Source: an uncultured Eubacteriales bacterium
GTDB lineage: Bacteria > Bacillota > Clostridia > Oscillospirales > Oscillospiraceae
DNA length: 64,000 nt
NCBI GenBank assembly: GCA_900545405.1
Contig: UQYT01000011.1
Coordinates: 1 to 64,000, forward strand
Direction of reading: 5' to 3'
Shown here: piece by piece, positions 39,335 through 48,369 of the stretch
Position numbering within the stretch: the first letter of the stretch is position 1
How the letters are laid out: every line of letters starts with the position of its first letter
Made by a program: the position numbers and the translations under genes
Notes under the pieces: model-generated
Databases searched by the model: none
Told to the model about the DNA's origin: nothing
What the model saw: the letters and a program-made list of their open reading frames with translations, nothing else

Positions 39335-40488
39335 TTTGGGTCAGATTTCGTCAGCGTGATCGTTCTTCCTGAGTGCGTGCGGGTGTTTTCGTAGCGCACG
39401 TTGAAGTCGCTCAGCAGCTTCCCGGCGCGGACATTGAGCCGCATCGCCAGGGCGTTCGGTTTCATGTCAATGCCCAGTTCATCTCGCAGCTCCGTCGCGC
39501 TGCCTGTCCATGTCGGGCTCTCCTCCGTCACGAGCGCCGCCACCTTCTCCAGCAGCGGGTCTGGCGGCTCGTGGTAGGGCTCCTTGTCCGCGTGGTCGAA
39601 GCACCAGAGCAGACGCTCCTCGTCACGCACGAGGTGGATGCGCTGGTCGGGCTGGTCGCGGCCGGCGATGCTGAGTGTGGCCGCGTTATCCGTGCGGTTC
39701 TCCTTGCTGAGCACGAACGCGCCGTCGGCACAGCCGTAGATTCCCGTTGTGCCGGAGATTCTGTCAAACTCGTCGTTCGCCGCAGACTTTCGCGTGTGGT
39801 GTACGATGAGCAGGCACAGCCCGAACTTGTCCGCGAGCTGCTTTATCTGGCCGATGATCTGGTAGTCGTCCCGGTAGCTGTACGCCTCGCCGCTCAGCTC
39901 GCGCACCTTTTGCAGCGTGTCGATGATGATGAGCCGTGTGTCCTGGTGCTCGCGCACGAACTTCTCGAGCTGCGCGTCGAGGCCGCTGCCGAGCTGCTTC
40001 GCGCATATGGCAAAGTGCAATTTCTCCGCGCCCTCTACGCCGAACATCCGGTACATCCGCCTTTGCAGCCGCTCATATCCGTCCTCAAGCGCGAGGTAGA
40101 GCACTGTGCCCTGGTGGACTTCGAGGTCTCAGAGCTTCTGCCCGGTGGCGACGTGATAGGCGAGCTGTGCCATGAGAAAGGACTTGCCCACCTTCGGCGC
40201 GCCCGCGAATATGTATGTGCCGTTTTGGAGCAGCCCCTCAATGACCGGCGGTTTGCTCTCGTAGACTGTGTCGTAGAGCTCGGTCATCGTCACCGTCGGC
40301 AGGAATGCCGGGTCGTTCATCCGGCGCAATTTTCGGTACAGCTCCTGCAAGTTTTCGTTGCTTTCGGCACCGGGATTTGATATATTGTTGTTGCGAATAT
40401 TTGAAAGCGGCTGTCCCGCATCTGCGCCAACAGATGCCGAAGGGGCAGCGTTTTCTTTTATCGTCTGCTCAGCAAGCAAAGGCATCAC
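39328..40488 (-). pseudogene. RepA-like AAA/RecA-fold ATPase, interrupted by TGA
   Basis: A replication-type ATPase of the RepA/DnaB-like RecA family found on integrative elements. Walker A AGAPKVGKSF lies before, and Walker B LIIIDTLQ plus LLIVHHTRKS after, an in-frame TGA at 40131-40129. The sequence around it reads GQKL-stop-DLEVHQGTVLYLALED. Relatives have Trp there (TGG), so one base change broke the gene. The last 100 residues form a small winged-helix-like domain. GGGAGG lies just before the start, and the start overlaps the excisionase gene end. Restart at GTG 40104 would give a product without Walker A. Confidence 0.85.
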
Positions 40489-40678
40489 CTCCCGTGTGCC
40501 TGTCTATCCAGGCTATCAGCTTGTCCTTCGGCACCAGCTTCCGCTTCCCGATCTGCAGCGTCGGGAAGTCCGCGGAATTGAGCAGCTGATACGCACCGGC
40601 TCTGGATATTCCCAGCGCTTCAGCTAGCATCCCGGCGTTCAGGATATCGGGCAGACTTTCATAGGCTTCTCTTCTCAT
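40469..40678 (-). CDS. Excisionase-like helix-turn-helix protein
   Basis: A 69-residue MerR-like/HTH_17 protein: LPDILNAGMLAEALGISRAG, then FPTLQIGKRKLVPKDKLIAW. Such proteins direct excision or regulate integrase genes in tRNA-integrating elements. ATG at 40678 is chosen because AGGGG lies eight bases upstream; the ATG at 40684 is too close to it. It overlaps the RepA-like gene by 20 bp, and the two are read from a promoter in the AT-rich gap 40690-40815, divergent from the XRE regulator. Confidence 0.75.
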   Translation of the reverse strand: MRREAYESLPDILNAGMLAEALGISRAGAYQLLNSADFPTLQIGKRKLVPKDKLIAWIDRHTGGDAFAC

Positions 40679-40821
40679 TGACATTTCCCCTTTTAAAAAA
40701 TATTGCCAAGATACATTTTTCTTGACAACGCTATTATATGGTGATAATATCATACCTGTCAAGAATAACCGTTCGACATTTGATATAATTTATTATTTCA
40801 TACCAGAATGGAGGGGAGCCG

Positions 40822-41622
40822 ATGAAAATACCAATTTTTCCGGTCACGCCAAAAGAGGCGAAGGAATACGGCATAGAAAACCGCGTGGAGGCAAATCGCA
40901 ACTGTCCATTCGCCAAAAGGCTGGCGCAGCTGCGGCAGGAAAAGGGGCTGACTCAGCAGAAACTCGCGGATATACTCAAGTGCTCCAAGTCCACGATTAG
41001 CCTTTACGAGACGGGCGACACGGTGCCGGATGCGAAGAACATAGTGGGGCTGTGCGACATCTTCGGCGTGAGCTGTGACTATCTGCTCTGCCAGACCGAC
41101 TACCGCAGGCCGGAGAACGAGAGGCTTACAATTGAGGAGATGGGCTACTCGGAGAAGGCGGCGCAGGCTCTTCATAATCTGGATTTCATAAAACTGCTCC
41201 AACACAGCGGGCACATAGAACTACCCTTCTCTCCAAAGGCGTCGTTCAATCTCATGTGTGAGGACAAACGTTTCAAAGAAATGATGCTCCTGGTATGTGA
41301 AGCCTACCAGATGCGGATCGCCGACGCACGCTTTGACCCGAAAGTTGTAGAGAAGGCGAGCAATCTTGAGATAGGCGGCTGCAGAGCTATGCTGTTTGCC
41401 ATTGGAGAGGGCAGCGCACCGGTCTCCGACCTTGCAGAGGTGTATTTGCAGCGTGCAAGCGAACTTTTCAAGGACATAGTGCGCGACTTTCCGACGGAAG
41501 ACCCGGAAACAGGGGAAGAGTACCAGATGATGATACGGGGCAACATCTACAATCCCGTGCTGAAGAGCAAGTTCAACGACCGGATGTGGGAAAACATCGA
41601 CGAGGAAGAACAGGACGAGTGA
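40822..41622 (+). CDS. XRE-family transcriptional regulator of the element
   Basis: A 266-residue protein with a Cro/CI-type helix-turn-helix (about 31-88: LAQLRQEKGLTQQKLADILK, STISLYETGDTVPDAKNIV). The remaining 175 residues are a helical domain of unknown function, longer than in minimal Cro-like repressors, and may sense a signal or dimerise. GAGGGGAGCC before ATG. Placed between the divergent excisionase/RepA genes and the integrase, it is in the usual position for the element's master regulator. Confidence 0.82.
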   Translation: MKIPIFPVTPKEAKEYGIENRVEANRNCPFAKRLAQLRQEKGLTQQKLADILKCSKSTISLYETGDTVPDAKNIVGLCDIFGVSCDYLLCQTDYRRPENERLTIEEMGYSEKAAQALHNLDFIKLLQHSGHIELPFSPKASFNLMCEDKRFKEMMLLVCEAYQMRIADARFDPKVVEKASNLEIGGCRAMLFAIGEGSAPVSDLAEVYLQRASELFKDIVRDFPTEDPETGEEYQMMIRGNIYNPVLKSKFNDRMWENIDEEEQDE

Positions 41623-41671
41623 GCAAGCGGCTCGGCCTTTCTTATAATCAAAAGAATAAAGGAGGAGTTCT

Positions 41672-42772
41672 ATGCCGGGAAAACGCTCCAACGGTGAGGG
41701 CGCTCTGCGCAAACGCAGCAGCGGCCTCTGGGAGTGTATGATCATGACGGGCTTTCAGCCCAACGGAAAAAGAGAATACAAAAGCTTCTATGCCAGAACA
41801 CGAAAGGAAGTCTTGCAGAAAGTTAAGGACTACCAGGCTGCGGTCGAATCGGGTTTGGACATGACGAAGAAAGATCTGAAATTTGCGGAGTGGTCTCAAA
41901 CGTGGTACGACGGCTACAAGGATCAGGTCTCACCCACGTCCTATGAGAGCTACGGCTACACGCTCAAGACCCTCAACAGGGCCTTCGGCTCAAAGCCCCT
42001 CAGGAGCATACGCGCCGCGGACGTCGAGGCCTTCCTGCGCGATCTGACGAAGGACGGCACGCACCAGTCGCAGGCCTCCAAGTGCCGTGGCATGATGTTT
42101 CAGATCATGCGCAAGGCCCAGGCGAACGACCTCATCCTCAAGAACCCTGTCGAGCTCGCGGACAAGACGCGGCACGCGCCTCAGCAAAGCAAAAAGGACT
42201 CCTTCACAGCGGAAGAAGTCCGGAAGCTGTTCAAGTACCTGCCTCACGACAAGACGGGCGACAGCATAAGGCTGCTGCTCCTCACGGGGATGCGCTCTCA
42301 GGAGCTGCTTGCGCTGGAGGCCGGGCACATCGAGCCCGACGGCTCGTGCATACATATCCGCCAGGCGGTGAAGCAGGTCAAGGGCACGGTGTTCGTAGGC
42401 AACACGAAGAGCGCCAGCAGTATCCGTGACGTGCCGATACCCGAGGCCTATCGCGGCATGGCCGCAGGTCTGCGCGAGTACTGCACGCCCTATCTCTGGA
42501 CGGGCAGGGGCGTGGACAAGCCCTGCAACCCGACGCATTTCCGCGACAAGTTTGCCGAAGCGCTGAAGTCGGTCCCGGGCGTCAGGCCGCTCACGCCGCA
42601 CTCCTGCCGGCACACCTTTGTCAGCCAGCTGCAGGCCCAGGGCGTCCCCATGGAGACGATTCAGTCCCTCGCCGGGCACGCCGAGATGGACATGACGGAG
42701 CACTACCTCCACGTCCAGGACAACGTCAAAGCCACCGCCGTGGAGCGCCTCGCCGGGCTGATCGGAGCGTAG
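41672..42772 (+). CDS. Tyrosine-type site-specific integrase
   Basis: A 366-residue tyrosine recombinase. An AP2-like arm-binding N-terminus (residues 1-60), a SAM-like core-binding domain (about 70-155) and the catalytic domain follow in order. The catalytic set is complete: Arg in TGMRSQELLAL (about 210), HSCR (His310, Arg313), GHA (His336) and the nucleophile in EHYLH (Tyr345). AAAGGAGGAG before ATG. It points at the tRNA-Ala 3' end 134 bp away, which is its attachment site. The gene looks intact, unlike the RepA-like gene. Confidence 0.95.
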   Translation: MPGKRSNGEGALRKRSSGLWECMIMTGFQPNGKREYKSFYARTRKEVLQKVKDYQAAVESGLDMTKKDLKFAEWSQTWYDGYKDQVSPTSYESYGYTLKTLNRAFGSKPLRSIRAADVEAFLRDLTKDGTHQSQASKCRGMMFQIMRKAQANDLILKNPVELADKTRHAPQQSKKDSFTAEEVRKLFKYLPHDKTGDSIRLLLLTGMRSQELLALEAGHIEPDGSCIHIRQAVKQVKGTVFVGNTKSASSIRDVPIPEAYRGMAAGLREYCTPYLWTGRGVDKPCNPTHFRDKFAEALKSVPGVRPLTPHSCRHTFVSQLQAQGVPMETIQSLAGHAEMDMTEHYLHVQDNVKATAVERLAGLIGA

Positions 42773-42870
42773 CAAATCGTCGCAATAAGTCCACTACTTT
42801 CAAATGCAATTCTGGTACGCATTCTGGTACGAAGCTTGCAAAACGATAGATTTTGGGATAAAGATAAAGA

Positions 42871-42904
42871 AAAAGTCCTGAAATCTTGCGATTTCAGGAC
42901 TTTT
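42871..42904. terminator. Terminator for tRNA-Ala supplied by the element
   Basis: Perfect stem AAAAGTCCTGAAAT/ATTTCAGGACTTTT with a 6 nt loop; serves the tRNA on the minus strand and the integrase gene on the plus strand. Confidence 0.85.
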
Positions 42905-42905
42905 T

Positions 42906-42982
<77 letters not shown>

Positions 42983-43031
42983 AAGCGGTGCAAGAGGTAT
43001 ATTAGCAGAATCGCGCGGGAATGTCAATAGC

Positions 43032-43955
43032 TTATTTCAAAAATCCTGCGACAATTTGTTCTTCGGCTTCCTTTTCTGTCAGACCGAGGGTCATGAGCTT
43101 GGTGAGCTGCTCGCCGGCGATCTTGCCGATGGCGGCCTCGTGGACCAGGCTGGCCTCCACGCTGTTGGCCGTTATCTCCGGGATGGCCTGCACGTAGCTG
43201 TTGTCCATGACGATGTTGTCGCACTCGCTGTGGCCGTAGCAGCGCGCGTTGCCGTTGATGCGCAGCACCAGCACCTGGCGCGAGGTGTCCCGCGCGACGC
43301 CGCGGCTGATGATGTTCGCCGAGCTGTCGTCCCCGTCGAGGTCTATCGTGAACTCGCTGTGCGAGAACTGCTTGCCGTGGGTCATCAGCTTCTCGCGGAC
43401 GATCAGTGTCGCGCCCGCGGCGACCTTTGCCTCGGTGATGCGCTTGGTGGAGTCGATGCCCTTGATCTGGGTCGTGTCCATCTCCATGTACGCGCCCTCT
43501 TCGAGGTAGATCACCGTGGTTGGGTTCATTATGCGCTCGCCCATGCCGTCGCCTTCGGCGTAGTGCTTTTCTATATACTTGAGCTTGGCGTTCTTGCCCA
43601 CGTAGAAGGTGTGGACGCCGTCGTGCTGGCTGTCCTGGCTGCCGCAGTTATTTATGCCGCATCCGGCGACTATGGTCACGTCGCTGTCCTCGCCCACGTG
43701 GAAGTCGTTGTACACGAGGTCCTTGAGGCCGCTCTTCTCGATGATGACCGGGATGTGCATGCTCTCGTTTTTCGTGCCGGGCTTGATGAAGATGTCGATG
43801 CCGGGCTTGTCCTGCTTGGTGACTATGTCTATGTTCGCCGTGGTGTTGCGCCCGGCGAGCTGGCCGTCGGAGCGGATGTTGTACGCGCCCTCGGGCACGC
43901 CGTGCAGGTCGGCTATCTCGGCCAGAAGGGCCTTCTGAATGCTGTCCAATGCCAT
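43032..43955 (-). CDS. SufB/SufD-like scaffold protein of a minimal Fe-S assembly system
   Basis: A 307-residue SufBD-family beta-helix protein, much shorter than SufB (about 470). Recognisable parts are NDFHVGEDSDVTIVAGCGIN, HTFYVGKNAKLKYIEKHYAE, SRGVARDTSRQVLVLRINGN and HEAAIGKIAGEQLTKLMTLG, the last being the SufBD C-terminal helix motif. Cysteines lie in AGCGINNCG and ARCYGHSECDN. Together with the adjacent SufC it forms the two-gene arrangement named SmsCB, with no SufS, SufU or SufD. It begins 15 bp after the SufC gene and probably holds nascent clusters. Confidence 0.85.
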   Translation of the reverse strand: MALDSIQKALLAEIADLHGVPEGAYNIRSDGQLAGRNTTANIDIVTKQDKPGIDIFIKPGTKNESMHIPVIIEKSGLKDLVYNDFHVGEDSDVTIVAGCGINNCGSQDSQHDGVHTFYVGKNAKLKYIEKHYAEGDGMGERIMNPTTVIYLEEGAYMEMDTTQIKGIDSTKRITEAKVAAGATLIVREKLMTHGKQFSHSEFTIDLDGDDSSANIISRGVARDTSRQVLVLRINGNARCYGHSECDNIVMDNSYVQAIPEITANSVEASLVHEAAIGKIAGEQLTKLMTLGLTEKEAEEQIVAGFLK

Positions 43956-43970
43956 GATCTCCGACCCCCC

Positions 43971-44693
43971 TTACACCGCGGTGAGGCGTCCGCAGGCGCC
44001 GTTATCGCACATCAGCTTGGGCATTATCTCGTCCTTCGGGCCCTCCTCGGTGATGCGGCCGCCGGCGATGACGACGATCTTGTCCGCTATCTCGAGAATG
44101 CGCTCCTGGTGCGAGATGATGAGGATGCTGCCGTTTATCTCCTCGTACATCTTCTCGAACACCGCGATGAGGTTGGAGAAGCTCCAGAGGTCGATGCCGG
44201 CCTCGGGCTCGTCGAAGAGCGAGAGCTTGGTGCCGCGGGCCAGTATCGTGGCGATCTCTATGCGCTTGAGCTCGCCGCCGGAGAGGCTGGCGTTCACCTC
44301 GCGGTGGACGTAGTCGCGCGCGCACATGCCGACGCGGCTGAGATACTCGCAGGCCTCGCCCACGGTGATCTTGCGCCCGGCGGCGTACTGCAGCAGGTCA
44401 TAGACCCGGATGCCCTTGAAGCGCACGGGCTGCTGGAAGGCGTAGCTGATGCCGAGCTTTGCGCGCTCGGTGACGCCGAGGTCGGTGATGTCCTGGCCGT
44501 CGAACCAGATGCTGCCGGAGGTGGGCTTGATTATACCCGCGACCAGCTTTGCGAGGGTGGACTTGCCGCCGCCGTTGGGGCCGGTGATGGCGACAAAGCG
44601 CTCGCTCACCTGGAGGCTCACGTCGGTCAGGATGTCCTTCACGCCGCCGTTTTCCTCGCCGGCGCTGTAGGATACGTTCTTGAGTTCCAACAT
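43971..44693 (-). CDS. SufC-like ABC ATPase
   Basis: A 240-residue soluble ABC ATPase that powers Fe-S assembly on the SufB-like partner. Walker A GPNGGGKST (about 38-46), signature LSGGELKRIEIATIL, Walker B LSLFDEPEAGIDLWSF and a switch His in IISHQER are all present. SufC proteins have E-A-G-I-D after Walker B as here. The ATG at 44693 follows GGAGATGATATAAAT and agrees with the family's usual start (MLELKNV); an ATG 39 bp earlier would overlap plsY closely and has no good ribosome site. Confidence 0.9.
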   Translation of the reverse strand: MLELKNVSYSAGEENGGVKDILTDVSLQVSERFVAITGPNGGGKSTLAKLVAGIIKPTSGSIWFDGQDITDLGVTERAKLGISYAFQQPVRFKGIRVYDLLQYAAGRKITVGEACEYLSRVGMCARDYVHREVNASLSGGELKRIEIATILARGTKLSLFDEPEAGIDLWSFSNLIAVFEKMYEEINGSILIISHQERILEIADKIVVIAGGRITEEGPKDEIMPKLMCDNGACGRLTAV

Positions 44694-44715
44694 ATTTATA
44701 TCATCTCCGTTTGTA

Positions 44716-45387
44716 TCAGAAATTGTCTTCATCGAGCTTGTGGCTGAGGTCGCGCCTGAAGACGAAGCGCGGCTCCTTGTGCCTTATTATCCGAACTATA
44801 TTTTCCCCGTGCTTCATGATGACAAGGAGGACGCTCAGGCAGGCCAGGATGAGACAGAGCCCCGAAAAGCCCTTGGCCAGCAGCGTCACCGGCACGCTTA
44901 TGGTGCCCAGCACGGAGCCGAGCGACACGTACCGCGTCAGCAGAAAGGCGAGGACGAACACGACGAGCGCGATGACTCCCGCGTTATAGTCGACGATGAA
45001 CACGGCGGACACGCCGCAGAGGATGCCCTTGCCGCCCCGGAAGCCGTAGAACACCGGGAAGACGTGGCCGAGGATGAGACAGAAGGTGGCAAAGAGGCGG
45101 CCGATGTCCACATACTCGGGCTTGAGCGCCTGATCGCCGGTGGCGAGCGGGAAGACGAGCCCGCCTATCAGGGCGGCCAGCACGCCCTTGGCGATGTCTA
45201 TGCCCAGCACGCCCGCTATGCCCTTCGGGCCGTAGTTGCGGTAGAAGTTCGTGAGCCCGGCGTTGCCGCTGCCCATGGTGCGCACGTCGCTGTGGAAGAG
45301 GTACCGGGAGACTATTATGGAGCCGTTCACGCTGCCCAGGACATATGCCGCGGCCGCTATGAGCACGAGCAGTACCGGTGTCAGCAT
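44716..45387 (-). CDS. plsY: Acyl-phosphate:glycerol-3-phosphate acyltransferase PlsY
   Basis: A 223-residue integral membrane enzyme that makes lysophosphatidate from acyl-phosphate and glycerol 3-phosphate, the first step of phospholipid synthesis in Gram-positives. Five or so membrane helices are seen. The family motifs are SVNGSIIVSRY, SGNAGLTNFYRNYG, GHVFPVFYGFRGGKG and GSVLGTISVP. The frame is open far upstream, but AGGGAGACAAGGA before ATG 45387 sets the start, overlapping the der stop by 7 bp. The gene pair der-plsY is common in Firmicutes. Confidence 0.93.
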   Translation of the reverse strand: MLTPVLLVLIAAAAYVLGSVNGSIIVSRYLFHSDVRTMGSGNAGLTNFYRNYGPKGIAGVLGIDIAKGVLAALIGGLVFPLATGDQALKPEYVDIGRLFATFCLILGHVFPVFYGFRGGKGILCGVSAVFIVDYNAGVIALVVFVLAFLLTRYVSLGSVLGTISVPVTLLAKGFSGLCLILACLSVLLVIMKHGENIVRIIRHKEPRFVFRRDLSHKLDEDNF

Positions 45388-46709
45388 TCCTTGTCTCCCT
45401 TCTGCCTTATCACGATGCGTATGGGCGTACCCTCCAGGCCGAAGACGGCGCGGATCTGGTTTTCTATATACCGCTGGTATGAGAAGTGGAACAGCTCGCG
45501 GCTGTTGCAGAAGATGACGAAATTGGGCGGGCGCACGCCGGTCTGGGTCATGTAGTAGATCTTGAGACGGCGGCCCTTGTCGGTGGGCGGCTGCTGCCGG
45601 GCCTGGGCGTCGGCCAGGACGTTGTTGAGCATGCCGGTGGTTATCCTCATGGCGCTCTGCTCGTTGACGTAGTTCACCAGTTCGAATATACGCTCCGCTC
45701 GCTGTCCCGTCAAGGCCGAGATGAAGAGCACGGGCGCATAGCTCATGAAGGCGAGGTCGCGGTAGACGTCCTTGCGCAGCTTGTCCATGGTCTTGCCGTC
45801 CTTCTCGACGAGGTCCCACTTGTTGACGACGATGATGCTGGCCTTGCCCGCCTCGTGGGCCATGCCGGCGATCTTGGTGTCCTGCTCGGTGACGCCGTCG
45901 CGCGCGTCGAGCATGATGATGCACACGTCGGCCCGCTCTATGGCGAGCTGCGCGCGCATGACGGAGAACTTCTCTATGCGGTCATCCACCCGCGACTTGC
46001 GGCGGATGCCGGCGGTATCTATAAATACGTACTTGCCGTATTCGTTTTCAAAGGGGGTGTCCACGGCGTCGCGCGTGGTGCCCGCCACGTTGGAGACGAT
46101 GACGCGCTTTTCGCCGAGGATGAGGTTTATGAGCGAGCTCTTGCCCACGTTGGGCTTGCCGATGACGGCGACCTTGATGCGGTCGTCCTCGTCCTCGCCC
46201 TCCGAGGCGGGCGGGAAATGCGCCACGCACTCGTCGAGGAGGTCGCCCGTGCCGTGGCCGTGCACGGCGGAGAGGGCGATGGGGTCGCCGAGGCCGAGGG
46301 AGTAGAACTCGTATATGCCCGGGTCGGGCAATCCGGTGGAGTCCATCTTGTTCACGCAGAGGATGACCGGCTTTTTGGAGCGGAGCAGCATGTTGGCCAC
46401 TTCCCTGTCCGCCGCCGTCACGCCGGTGCCTATCTCCGTGACGAACACGATGACGTCCGCCGCGTCTATGGCTATCTGCGCCTGTTCGCGCATGAAGAGG
46501 AGTATCTCGTTGTCCGTGGAGGGTTCGATGCCGCCCGTGTCCACGATGTCGAATTTCCGGCCGTTCCACTCGCACTCGGCGTAGAGCCGGTCGCGCGTGA
46601 CGCCGGGGGTGTCCTCCACTATGGAGAGCCGCCGCCCCGCGAGGCGGTTGAAGAGCATGGACTTGCCGACGTTCGGCCTGCCCACTATTGCAACAAGCGG
46701 TCTTGACAT
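45381..46709 (-). CDS. der: Ribosome assembly GTPase Der (EngA)
   Basis: A 442-residue double-GTPase protein needed for 50S maturation. Two G domains in tandem: GRPNVGKSMLFNRLAGRR with DTGG (about 9-60) and GKPNVGKSSLINLILGEK with DTAG (about 183-240), each with an NKxD motif (NKMD, NKWD). A KH-like C-terminal domain ends the protein (about 355-442: VRPPNFVIFCNSRELFHFSY). Length is standard. It lies between the DUF512 gene (18 bp upstream) and plsY. Confidence 0.97.
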   Translation of the reverse strand: MSRPLVAIVGRPNVGKSMLFNRLAGRRLSIVEDTPGVTRDRLYAECEWNGRKFDIVDTGGIEPSTDNEILLFMREQAQIAIDAADVIVFVTEIGTGVTAADREVANMLLRSKKPVILCVNKMDSTGLPDPGIYEFYSLGLGDPIALSAVHGHGTGDLLDECVAHFPPASEGEDEDDRIKVAVIGKPNVGKSSLINLILGEKRVIVSNVAGTTRDAVDTPFENEYGKYVFIDTAGIRRKSRVDDRIEKFSVMRAQLAIERADVCIIMLDARDGVTEQDTKIAGMAHEAGKASIIVVNKWDLVEKDGKTMDKLRKDVYRDLAFMSYAPVLFISALTGQRAERIFELVNYVNEQSAMRITTGMLNNVLADAQARQQPPTDKGRRLKIYYMTQTGVRPPNFVIFCNSRELFHFSYQRYIENQIRAVFGLEGTPIRIVIRQKGDKEC

Positions 46710-46727
46710 ACTGCAAGCCCCCCTTTC

Positions 46728-48041
46728 CTATATCTCTGTGCCGAGCATGGCGGCGAGCAGCTCGTCGCCGGAGCCTCCGATGGGCGTCACGGGGACGCCG
46801 AGCTCGGTCGACGCCTGCTCGAGCGTCACGTCGTCGAGGAACACGCCCTCGCCGTGGCGGAGCATGGTGTGCGGGATGAGCACCCGCTCGCCCAGCTCGC
46901 GGCCCTTGAGCTGCCTTATGAGGTCGCCGCCCGTGACGAGGCCCGCGACGTCTATCGTGTGGCCGAAAAAGTCGTTCACGATGGGCACGACCCGTCCTAT
47001 TATCTTAGCACATTTTTTATGTCCTGTCTGTAAAAGTTTATCCAGCAGCGGCGCGGCGGCGACGCCGGTGGCGATGGTGAACTCGGAGTCCGTGCCCTCG
47101 TCGGGCTCGGTGAACTCGAGCGCGGCCATGAACTCCGTCTCCAGCAGGCGCATGAGGCCGACGCCGTTTTCAAGCTGGCTGTACTCCTCGTAGTATTCGT
47201 CCGGGGGCACTTCCCTGCCCGCCTTGAGATAGAGCTCGTCAGAGCACCAGAAGATGCGGCTGCCGCGCTCGGCGAGGCACTTTTCGGCGAAGGCCTCCAC
47301 GCGGTCTATCGTCTCCGAGGCGCTCTCTTTGTCGAAGGGAGTGAGCTTGGCGAGCCTCTCGCGGTGCATGGTGAGGCCGACGGGGACGATGGAGACGCTG
47401 TTCACGCCCGGATAGAGCTCCGCGAGCTCGCGCATGGAGCGGGAGAGCTGTTCCTTATCATTATACCCCGGGCAGCAGACTATCTGGCAGTCCACGGTTA
47501 TGCCCGCGGCGGTGAGGCGGCGGAGCGGGCCCATGATGTCGGCGGCCTTGGGGTTGCCCATGAGCTTGGCGCGCATCTCGGGGTCGGTGGCGTGGACGGA
47601 GACGTTGATGGGGCTTATCTTCAGCGCGCAGATGCGCTCCATCTCGCGCTCGGAGAGGTTGGTGAGCGTGATGTAGCTGCCGGTGAGGAAGCTCAGTCTG
47701 GCGTCGTCGTCCTTGAAATAGAGCGTGCGGCGCAGGCCCTTCGGGAGCTGGTCTATGAAGCAGAAGAGGCAGTGGTTGGAGCAGCCCCAGGGCTTGTCCA
47801 TGAGGTATTCTTCAAAGTCGAGGCCGAGGTCGTCGCCCTCGTCCTTCCTGACCTTGACGGTGTACTCGTGCCCCGTCCTGCCGGAGCGCAGCGAGAGCGT
47901 GAGCTCGGGCTCGTAGGACCAGTAGCGGTAGTCGAGCACGTCCTCCACGGTGTGCCCGTTTATGGCGAGCAGCTCGTCCCCCACGTGCACCCTGCCCCTC
48001 GCCGGGCTGTCGTTGTCTATATTGGTAATGGTGTTCAGCAT
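46728..48041 (-). CDS. DUF512 radical-SAM-like protein with N-terminal PDZ
   Basis: A 437-residue protein of the PDZ/DUF512 family that usually stands next to der. The PDZ-like N-terminus (RGRVHVGDELLAINGH) precedes a radical-SAM-like core with Cys motif GCSNHCLFCFIDQLP (about 100) and PDZ-distal DUF512 region (from SVSIVPVGLTMHRERL on). The reaction is unknown. The frame stays open upstream through rpmF; ATG 48041 is taken because a terminator lies upstream. Its ribosome site (GAGGGG, rather far, or GTTGAG) is weak, so a slightly different start is possible. Confidence 0.85.
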   Translation of the reverse strand: MLNTITNIDNDSPARGRVHVGDELLAINGHTVEDVLDYRYWSYEPELTLSLRSGRTGHEYTVKVRKDEGDDLGLDFEEYLMDKPWGCSNHCLFCFIDQLPKGLRRTLYFKDDDARLSFLTGSYITLTNLSEREMERICALKISPINVSVHATDPEMRAKLMGNPKAADIMGPLRRLTAAGITVDCQIVCCPGYNDKEQLSRSMRELAELYPGVNSVSIVPVGLTMHRERLAKLTPFDKESASETIDRVEAFAEKCLAERGSRIFWCSDELYLKAGREVPPDEYYEEYSQLENGVGLMRLLETEFMAALEFTEPDEGTDSEFTIATGVAAAPLLDKLLQTGHKKCAKIIGRVVPIVNDFFGHTIDVAGLVTGGDLIRQLKGRELGERVLIPHTMLRHGEGVFLDDVTLEQASTELGVPVTPIGGSGDELLAAMLGTEI

Positions 48042-48083
48042 GATGCCACTCAACCCCTCGTCCACTCGTTTTGGCTCATATAG

Positions 48084-48119
48084 CAAAAGAAGGGGAGGCT
48101 TTCTATTGCCTTCCCTTCT
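48084..48119 (-). terminator. Terminator after rpmF
   Basis: A 12 bp stem (48088-48099 with 48108-48119, one G-U pair), then TTTT on the minus strand. It separates rpmF from the DUF512-der-plsY-suf operon. Confidence 0.75.
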
Positions 48120-48127
48120 CAGCTTTG

Positions 48128-48316
48128 TTACTTGCTTTCCTCGACCGCGAAGACCACGCGGCCGTTGTACTGGCCACAGGCCTTGCAGGCGCGGTGCGGC
48201 AGATGGTAAGCGCCGCAGTTCGGGCACTTCACTATTGCGGGCGCCTCCAGCTTCCACACGGAAGAACGCCTCTTGTCGCGGCGCTGGCGGGATACTTTAC
48301 TCTTCGGGACTGCCAT
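48128..48316 (-). CDS. rpmF: Ribosomal protein bL32
   Basis: A 62-residue L32: MAVPKSKVSRQRRDKRRSS, then a zinc-binding C-terminal half with CPNCGAYH and CKACGQY. All four zinc cysteines are present, so it is the zinc-bearing (C+) form. GGGAGGTG before ATG. It follows the YceD gene by 53 bp, the usual yceD-rpmF pair. Confidence 0.97.
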   Translation of the reverse strand: MAVPKSKVSRQRRDKRRSSVWKLEAPAIVKCPNCGAYHLPHRACKACGQYNGRVVFAVEESK

Positions 48317-48369
48317 GAATTACACCTCCCACAGTCGGCTGTTTGCGAGCAGCTCTGTTATTTGAAAAG

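Noticed and set aside
40129..40131. TGA in the RepA-like gene as selenocysteine or recoded Trp
   Set aside because: No SECIS-like stem is evident, the site holds Trp and not Cys in relatives, and other genes here end normally in TGA.
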